In this document: one piece after another, positions 41,993-47,905 of the stretch
Numbering within the stretch: the first letter of the stretch is position 1
Layout of the letters: each line of letters begins with the position of its first letter
Source of the DNA: a virus
Reading direction: 5' to 3' (one strand)
Length of the DNA: 47,905 nucleotides
IMG/VR virus record: IMGVR_UViG_3300010883_018879
Span: 1-47,905 of that record
Translations under genes and position numbers: made by a program
Notes under the pieces: generated by a model
What the model saw: the letters and a program-made list of their open reading frames with translations, nothing else
Told to the model about the DNA's origin: nothing
Database searches by the model: none

Positions 41993-44900
41993 GGTCTTAA
42001 TTATTGCTTGTCGAATATCTTCTTGTAATGCATCACCAGCGAATCTATCACGATCTTGGACGATGTTATCATATTCTGGAGTGGAAATATCACCTAGATT
42101 AGAAGAGATGTCGTTTTCCCATTTATCAAAATAAAGCTTCAAGTTCGTAACTAAGTAATCTTTGAAGTGTTTCTTATCTGCAGCATCATGTAATCGACGG
42201 TATGTCCGGATAATCGGATCAATTACCTTCTTGTACGTGTCAACAGCTTCATCTCGGCCAGTCTCGTCTAATCCAGTGATAGTAGGGAATGTCTGCTCTT
42301 GGTCCCCAACGTCTGTGATTTTCTCAGCAGGTTCTTCAGCGGACTCTGCAGCCTTCTCATCATCTGCCATTGCTGCCTGCCCGAATGGATCGTCAATGTC
42401 AATGAATTTGTCAGGATCGGGATCAATATCAATATCAACTTCATCATTGGGATCATCAATGATTTGTTCCTGTTCCTGTAGCATGTCATCTTCAACACCA
42501 GGAGACTCAACATCTTCTGGAGCAATTTCAGCAGCATCGTCAACATTAAATGGCCCAGCCAATGCATCCTGTGGCGATAGAGTGTCAACAATAGCTTGAA
42601 GCAAGTGCTTCATGAATGATTCGCGCTGGGCTTTGGAAGTTGTTAGACCTTTATACGCGGTTTCAACGATCGGAATAATAATCTTCATTGCAACAACGAG
42701 TTTATTGATACCTGTTGAGTTGGTCGGAGTGTCTTGAATCTGCGCCTCACTGACTAGCTTACGAATGACCATACGAAGCTTGTTTTCTTCTTCTAAGTGA
42801 GCAGTCTGTGAGCGCAGTTTCTTTCGAATTGAGTTGCGTACATGCCGTCTTAGCAATATCTCATCAATCTTTTGTCGTTCTCTGATTAGTTTGTCGTCGC
42901 TCATGTGTTCCTTCTCTTCATCGCTGGTATATGTATAACTAGTTAAATCATCCCCTTTCTTCCTGCCAGCCCCCATTGAACCTTGGACAGAACCGCCTGC
43001 CATGCCTGACATTTCATCTAGTTCTTCATCTTCTTCGTTGACTGTCTTTTTAGCATGCTTTCTGGAAGCTGACTCTGCCGATTCAGCAGCTTCTTTCTCA
43101 GAGTGCCTGCCTGCTGAAGTTGTTCTGTCTTTAGTTCGACGTTTACCGAACTTCTTTCTGATGTAATCGAAAGCTCCCTCTTCAAGGTTAGTACCCTCTG
43201 AATCTCTATACTGTTTAAGATTCTTCATTGCGGCACTCCAGGCTCTCGGCGGCCTGCCAGTTGCAGTGGTTTCTCCTAGATAGTTATTGTTTAAAAACCA
43301 CATTTCTGCTCCATGAATACGAGCCGGCCCATGTTCATTGTGATATTCATTATCAACTTGCCATGCTCGGTATTCGCCACCGCTTTGTGAGTCATCTGCC
43401 GCCCTTTCTTCCCAATATTTCTTTTCTTTTAGTTCCTCTGGAGAACTAGTGTGAATTTTTAAATAATGCTTAAACACATCAGTTACGTCCGACGTAACAA
43501 GGTTGGTAGTTTTAATTTCCAATTTCTTCATAAATCCGCCAAAGTATTTCCAATACTTCTTGTCTGGGGATCTATTCTGTTTGCCAACTGCTTGAGTGAT
43601 CGCGTTTGCTTTCTTACTCCATGTTATCGTTCCATGTGGTTCAAATCTATCATCGAATAGGATCTGAAGATGGCCGCTTGAATCGCTCCCGCAATGGCCC
43701 ATCTTGTTAGAAATCCATCCCTCACATTCGTTTGATTTAGTATCATGCCAGAAGAAACCATCATCGAATGTTAGGATTGCTCCTTCTTTGAACTTTTGAT
43801 TTTCATATTGTCTCCTCATATAAGCTAAAACTTCATCATGATGTGTTAAATCTTTGATATTTCGGAATTGATTTGGATCTTTTTCGAGAAAACTATGAAT
43901 CCACTCTACATTTTTGACTGCCCTTTCTCTGGGGTTCGGATCATTTCCCTCATAGCTCTCGATGGCGTCTTTATACCACTTGCCCAAAGTAAAGCTCCAT
44001 TTGGGATGCAACGAATGCAGCCAATCTGCAATTTCTTTATCTAATCCCAACAGTCTAACAATATTCCCACGCTTATCTTCCTGTAACAATCCGCCACAGT
44101 TCCCATCAGCATCATAACACGAGTTAGCATAACCATCAAACTTAATGGGTGGCTTAGCAGCACCCTTCTTAAGTTGAGCTTGCTTTCCGTGGACATTGCC
44201 ATTCGATGCAGCACTCATTTCCTCGATAGCCTGTTCTTTTGCTAGGTAATTGAAGATCTCTGCTTTATCCTCAGTTGACAGATTGGGATGCATGTAGTTA
44301 TAAACTTGTTGTCTCTCTTCCTCAGATGGTTCCGGAGCTTCTAGAACAGTCCTCATATCGCCAGCAGATAGTGCCACGTCTCCGCTAAGCATCTGCGTGG
44401 GTAACACCAGGGCTTCGACGTTTACGCCCTCTGGAGCGTATTTGGAGGGGTTTATCTGATTCCAACGTTCAGCGTCTTTCAGAGACGCTGCCAAGTAAAC
44501 AGTATCTCCTGTCTGTGACCATTCAGGATTGCCAGCTTTGTTCTCAATGAAATCTAGTGCTGCTCTAACAGGACTAGCCTCTGAGGAAACAATGATATCC
44601 ACAGGTGATGCAATGTTTGTTGATGCTAACTTATACTTTTCGAATACATCTGCTGCCATATCTGCAGTAATATGGCTTCTAACCTTTTTGACTGGATTTG
44701 AGATAATGACCATTACCTTATCAATACCTTCTAGTTCTGAGAGATACTCGATGATTGAGAAGTGCCCATAATGTGGTGGTTTGAATGAACCTGGGAAGAT
44801 GGCAATGTTTCTGGAGCCTTCCATTTGTAAGTCAGGCTCCAAAGCTTCTCTCATAACTGCTCTGTTGACTCTCGTGAATCCAGCTCTGTCGACAAGCTTG

Positions 44901-46678
44901 ATATCGCCTCGCTGATCTGCCATTACATAACCTTCGCCACCGTCCATTTCTCCGATTGATGCTTTAATGGGTGTATCTTGTGAGTCTAGTTGATGAATAA
45001 TATCATCTTTCACCGACATGGTTCCTTGAACTACCTGCCATACAACTGAGAATACATCTTTATATTCTGAGACATAGCTGATAATGTTTTGCTTTTTAAT
45101 GTTGCTTATTCGAGGCTGGTTTTTGACCCATTCCAGGAAGTCATGCCCCAAGTTGTCTAGTGACTCGCCAACCTTGGAATTGAGATACGTGTACAGTAGA
45201 ATGGCAAAGTTACTCATCTTTAAGATTCGTAAGCTGTCTAAGTTGAGGAAGCTGTCAATTTCTGATGCTGAATTGTTTACAACGCTTCGAAGCGAATTAA
45301 TAGCTTCGTGTTTGACGGAGACAGATCCCTGGATAGTAACCGGAGGCATAACGAATAGATGCCCGCCTTGGAATACATCGAAGTTCTTAATTGGAGTCTT
45401 GTTCTGATTTAGATCGATTTCCCTGTGAATAACAACACCTGCGATGCTATTTGCTATGTTCTGGCCAACTTCACTATTTGGTTCTACTCTGTATGTTACG
45501 ATGTTCGGAGTGAACTCATATTTGTCATCAACAATCTCTGGTGTTCGGTAATACAACAGATCCCCGAAGAAGAAGCCTCTGTAGTTCTCTGGGATTGAAG
45601 CTTCGAAGTGCTGGAAAGCTTCTGCCATACTATTGGCGAATTGCTCATAAGCTGGCGTGACCTCTTTCTGTTTCTCTTGCTTTCGGATCTTAACAAAGAT
45701 GTTTCTAAGTTGCTCTGGGCTCTTTGCCCAACCATCGTATCCCTTTGCGGTGAATCCACTCTTGTCTGTGAATACAAAGTCACCATTTTCGTCTCTACCG
45801 AACACAACTGCTGGAGAACCATCCCATTTAATAGTTGTTGATAGCTTTCCCTTGTCTGATTCGATATTCGATAGCAAATCAAGGACTCTCAACGCTCCTT
45901 GAGATCCTTCCCAAAAGATGACATCTTCTGCATGTTGGATACGTGGTCCGCCCATGGCTTCGTTCAGTGGTTTAATTCGATCTGGGAATGGAACGTTGAA
46001 CTTCGGGAATGTTTCAACAGCCATAGCTACCAATTGATCGTACTTTTCCCTTCCTGAAATCGCCTTCATGATTTTGTCAATTGATGTTAGTTCGTCTGGG
46101 TTATGCCCATCACCTAACAAGATATCACTGATTCGTTGGGGATCTGTTATACGCTCACCCGTCTCTCTGTGTGTTAGTCCTGTGAATCCCTGCCACTTAT
46201 AGCCATGCGCAGTCGCGATTGAATTAAGAAGAATCATTCTGTGTTGTCCACGATAGACATCACCCATTTCACCAACAGAACTCCACTTCATAAAATCGGT
46301 ATTGCCGAACATTAGGTCTGTTTGAACATAGCCGTTGCTTTCATCACCATTAATCGGAGTTTTGAAATGAACTGAGATACCACTCTTTGCAATCCATGTC
46401 CTTAACTTGTCTTCTGGATGATATTGTTGAACCCACTGTTTGAGGACAGCAATGAGCTTGTCTTTATCTGCGGTTTGATCATCGACCGCAATGTCTAAGT
46501 CACCTGATGTCTCTTTCTTTCCTGTTGTACCAAGTGTGTTATCCAATAGTGGTAAATTGATGATTCGTTCTAACCATTTTAGGGTGGGAACTACATCTGC
46601 ACGATTGATTCGCTGCGTTAGTGTCTGCTTGTTGACATCTTTGAAGATGTTACCACCTTCTAGCAGGAGCTTAGTCAT
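41975..46678 (-). CDS. giant multidomain protein with three nucleotidyl-transfer modules
   Basis: 1567 residues. Residues 45-125 are a polymerase-beta-like nucleotidyltransferase (SGDLDIAVDD, Asp60-Asp62; VQTDLMF, Asp121). Residues 240-600 resemble a covalent ligase/nucleotidyltransferase (IKWDGSPAVVFG with Lys284-x-Asp-Gly, FFFGDLLYY, EGYVM at 582-586, IKLVD at 593-597). Residues 624-780 are an HxGH cytidylyltransferase/NMNAT-like domain (FPGSFKPPHYGHF, ISNPVKKVRS). About 880-1055 is a separate domain with MGHCGSDSSGHLQILFDD, followed by a YHNEHGPARI unit. The final 400 residues are low complexity with a very acidic stretch (1395-1450). The ligase-like part recalls DUF6267 of marine T4-like phages. 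Function is unknown; RNA/nucleotide end modification is a guess. Confidence 0.85.
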   Translation of the reverse strand: MTKLLLEGGNIFKDVNKQTLTQRINRADVVPTLKWLERIINLPLLDNTLGTTGKKETSGDLDIAVDDQTADKDKLIAVLKQWVQQYHPEDKLRTWIAKSGISVHFKTPINGDESNGYVQTDLMFGNTDFMKWSSVGEMGDVYRGQHRMILLNSIATAHGYKWQGFTGLTHRETGERITDPQRISDILLGDGHNPDELTSIDKIMKAISGREKYDQLVAMAVETFPKFNVPFPDRIKPLNEAMGGPRIQHAEDVIFWEGSQGALRVLDLLSNIESDKGKLSTTIKWDGSPAVVFGRDENGDFVFTDKSGFTAKGYDGWAKSPEQLRNIFVKIRKQEKQKEVTPAYEQFANSMAEAFQHFEASIPENYRGFFFGDLLYYRTPEIVDDKYEFTPNIVTYRVEPNSEVGQNIANSIAGVVIHREIDLNQNKTPIKNFDVFQGGHLFVMPPVTIQGSVSVKHEAINSLRSVVNNSASEIDSFLNLDSLRILKMSNFAILLYTYLNSKVGESLDNLGHDFLEWVKNQPRISNIKKQNIISYVSEYKDVFSVVWQVVQGTMSVKDDIIHQLDSQDTPIKASIGEMDGGEGYVMADQRGDIKLVDRAGFTRVNRAVMREALEPDLQMEGSRNIAIFPGSFKPPHYGHFSIIEYLSELEGIDKVMVIISNPVKKVRSHITADMAADVFEKYKLASTNIASPVDIIVSSEASPVRAALDFIENKAGNPEWSQTGDTVYLAASLKDAERWNQINPSKYAPEGVNVEALVLPTQMLSGDVALSAGDMRTVLEAPEPSEEERQQVYNYMHPNLSTEDKAEIFNYLAKEQAIEEMSAASNGNVHGKQAQLKKGAAKPPIKFDGYANSCYDADGNCGGLLQEDKRGNIVRLLGLDKEIADWLHSLHPKWSFTLGKWYKDAIESYEGNDPNPRERAVKNVEWIHSFLEKDPNQFRNIKDLTHHDEVLAYMRRQYENQKFKEGAILTFDDGFFWHDTKSNECEGWISNKMGHCGSDSSGHLQILFDDRFEPHGTITWSKKANAITQAVGKQNRSPDKKYWKYFGGFMKKLEIKTTNLVTSDVTDVFKHYLKIHTSSPEELKEKKYWEERAADDSQSGGEYRAWQVDNEYHNEHGPARIHGAEMWFLNNNYLGETTATGRPPRAWSAAMKNLKQYRDSEGTNLEEGAFDYIRKKFGKRRTKDRTTSAGRHSEKEAAESAESASRKHAKKTVNEEDEELDEMSGMAGGSVQGSMGAGRKKGDDLTSYTYTSDEEKEHMSDDKLIRERQKIDEILLRRHVRNSIRKKLRSQTAHLEEENKLRMVIRKLVSEAQIQDTPTNSTGINKLVVAMKIIIPIVETAYKGLTTSKAQRESFMKHLLQAIVDTLSPQDALAGPFNVDDAAEIAPEDVESPGVEDDMLQEQEQIIDDPNDEVDIDIDPDPDKFIDIDDPFGQAAMADDEKAAESAEEPAEKITDVGDQEQTFPTITGLDETGRDEAVDTYKKVIDPIIRTYRRLHDAADKKHFKDYLVTNLKLYFDKWENDISSNLGDISTPEYDNIVQDRDRFAGDALQEDIRQAIIKTIKSAT

Positions 46679-47499
46679 TAGTCTTCTTTCTCCCTAATCA
46701 CATATGGTTTCGGCCTTTGGCGAATAGTAAATGGAGCATATGACGAGAATGAAAACGGCATTTGTGGTATGCCTGTTTTGGTATAGTTGTGTTCTTTTAG
46801 GATATGTCTGATAATGACAGGATCATTATCATCCGGCCCACTTGAAGCTGTCAAATATCCCATCGGTGTAACACCTTCTGGGAATTGAATACTTCCGGGG
46901 TCTGTTGGGAACGTGTCTGTCATTAAAGCATCTGAACTTGCGGCAATTTCTCCCAAATCGTTGTCTTGCCACTTAATGTCTGACACGTCTGGAACTTTGG
47001 GACATGACTCTGAACATTGAACAACCTCAACATCTGTTCCGGAGTACGTAGCTTCCGAATCATCAGTTAATTCAGTATCTCCTGGGAATATGTCCTCTTG
47101 GGTTGTCCACTCAATTTTGAATCCAGTGCCAACTGTGCCACTGTTCGATACCCAACACATCTTAACATATGGACGCCCAATAACAAAGTTCTCAAAGGTT
47201 GCTAGGTCACTTGCGTTGTACTCTTCGCCGCCAAGCCGAGCGACGAAGTCCCAATCGTTTTCGGTATTCTCGTTGGAACTCCAGACATCGATATAGTCAT
47301 AACCTGAAGAGTCAGTATCAACGTCTTCTACGTTCCACTCTTTTATTGTGAATTTATATACAGTTTTGCCGGGATGTTTGAGGACAAAGTACTCTTCTTC
47401 GTCGTTGGTATATGAACCAGTTGGGCCGCCCGGGTCATAGAGAGTACCTCTATCCTCAGTTACACACTTCCTAGTCTGTCCGAACCAATACTCTGCCAT
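46678..47499 (-). CDS. structural-looking protein with a CUB-like domain
   Basis: 273 residues. Residues about 12-132 resemble a CUB beta-sandwich: Cys12, GTLYDPGGPTGSY, a YKFTIKEWNVED strand, YDYIDVW (66-72), LATFENF, YVKMCWVSNS, and GTGFKIEWTT at the end, matching the conserved Gly-Phe-x-Ile strand. Only Cys12 and Cys115 remain of the usual four cysteines. Residues 133-273 are acidic and polar with a Pro-rich end. CUB domains are common in animal extracellular proteins and rarer in bacteria and phages. No signal peptide is present, so it is a likely virion part. It overlaps the giant gene by TAATG. Confidence 0.7.
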   Translation of the reverse strand: MAEYWFGQTRKCVTEDRGTLYDPGGPTGSYTNDEEEYFVLKHPGKTVYKFTIKEWNVEDVDTDSSGYDYIDVWSSNENTENDWDFVARLGGEEYNASDLATFENFVIGRPYVKMCWVSNSGTVGTGFKIEWTTQEDIFPGDTELTDDSEATYSGTDVEVVQCSESCPKVPDVSDIKWQDNDLGEIAASSDALMTDTFPTDPGSIQFPEGVTPMGYLTASSGPDDNDPVIIRHILKEHNYTKTGIPQMPFSFSSYAPFTIRQRPKPYVIREKED

Positions 47500-47503
47500 T
47501 TAT

Positions 47504-47905
47504 TCATTTGTTTAAGTTTTTCATCATATGCTCGTTCAGAATGTTAAATCGTTCTCTAATGGGGGCAATATGAGTAGATGTTCTGTCGAAAATGGACTCT
47601 TGTATAGGCATTTTCCCGCTTGTGAAGTCTTCTTGATCTTTTGCCCTTTCTGCTTTACTTATTAGTTTCTGTAGCATTTGGCTGACTTGCTTAGCGTTGA
47701 GGGCCTTTCTTCTTTGAGAATTATATACTCGCAAAGCAATTCTTTGGACCTCGTTCGCGTTCAAAAAGCTTTTTATGTTTTGCGCCTCTCTTGCAATAGC
47801 TGCCTGAGTCATGCCACCTTTGTGAGCAACTGTGCTAGCAACATCAGCTTGTGGTTTAGTGGTTACATCAGAACCATGTTTGCCAACCTTTTGAAGCATT
47901 GCCAT
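47504..47905 (-). CDS. small helical protein (133 aa) at the window edge
   Basis: The frame is open to the end of the window at an ATG (47905). Whether this ATG or one upstream is the true start cannot be seen. Basic, helical protein with KALNAKQVSQMLQKLISKAE and a final ERFNILNEHMMKNLNK. Function unknown; it starts 4 bases upstream of the CUB-like protein gene, so it may belong to the same structural or head-associated set. Confidence 0.6.
   Translation of the reverse strand: MAMLQKVGKHGSDVTTKPQADVASTVAHKGGMTQAAIAREAQNIKSFLNANEVQRIALRVYNSQRRKALNAKQVSQMLQKLISKAERAKDQEDFTSGKMPIQESIFDRTSTHIAPIRERFNILNEHMMKNLNK

Noticed and set aside
42268-42591. Minus-strand 107-codon frame inside the giant gene
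   Set aside because: Leu/Met/Ile-rich shadow of the acidic tail of the 1567-residue protein, in another frame.
1-47905. tRNA genes, insertion sequences, integrase, attachment sites, origin
   Set aside because: No cloverleaf-like sequence, transposase or recombinase motif or flanking repeat was noticed; the near absence of intergenic space leaves little room for them.

Overview
The window is a tightly packed stretch of a tailed-phage genome. About 52 genes, all on the minus strand, are separated by only two gaps longer than 20 bases (29518-29642 and 41862-41974). T4-type baseplate proteins (gp6, gp25), a gp55-type late sigma factor and an FmdB-like zinc ribbon point to a contractile-tailed, T4-like virus (Caudoviricetes). 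The look of the small hypothetical proteins suggests a marine or aquatic phage. The host cannot be read from the window, and no photosynthesis or other host-revealing genes are present.

Transcription runs from high to low coordinates. Region A (47905-41975): a partial small protein, a structural-looking protein with a CUB-like domain, and a 1567-residue protein that appears to carry three different nucleotidyl-transfer domains. Region B (41974-39528): an intergenic control region with a weak terminator-like hairpin and a good sigma70-type promoter (TTGACT-17-TATGAT), followed by a small helix-turn-helix protein, two small proteins, an HExxH protein, a Rho-N/SAP-like protein and a Cas4/RecB-like nuclease. 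Region C (39528-11390): a 28 kb glycan island of about 30 genes. It holds roughly a dozen glycosyltransferases of GT-A and GT-B fold, CMP-nonulosonate genes (neuB, neuA), GDP-mannose 4,6-dehydratase, an NDP-sugar epimerase, three methyltransferases, a carbamoyltransferase, a cupin isomerase, a deacetylase-like protein, two nucleotidyltransferase-fold proteins, a GDPD-like phosphodiesterase, and sugar-nucleotidyltransferase, HAD and APH-kinase domains in several fusions. A second promoter-like site sits at 29545-29574. Region D (11389-9948): four genes ending in the late sigma factor, preceded by a late-promoter-like AATAAATA. Region E (9927-1): structural genes including gp25, gp6, a DNRLRE-like protein and a LamG-like protein cut by the window edge.

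The likely logic is that the promoter at 41.95 kb drives the nuclease and glycan genes, and that the sigma factor then switches on baseplate and fibre genes. The glycan island has no flippase, polymerase, polyprenol-phosphate initiating transferase or other membrane protein. Its product is therefore more likely a glycan placed on a phage protein, on DNA, or on a host-made carrier than a complete exported polysaccharide. The mixture of kinases, nucleotidyltransferases, nucleotidyltransferase-fold proteins and a GDPD-like enzyme also suggests a phosphodiester-linked decoration such as phosphocholine or a relative. That is inference. All family assignments come from motifs read by eye, without any database search.
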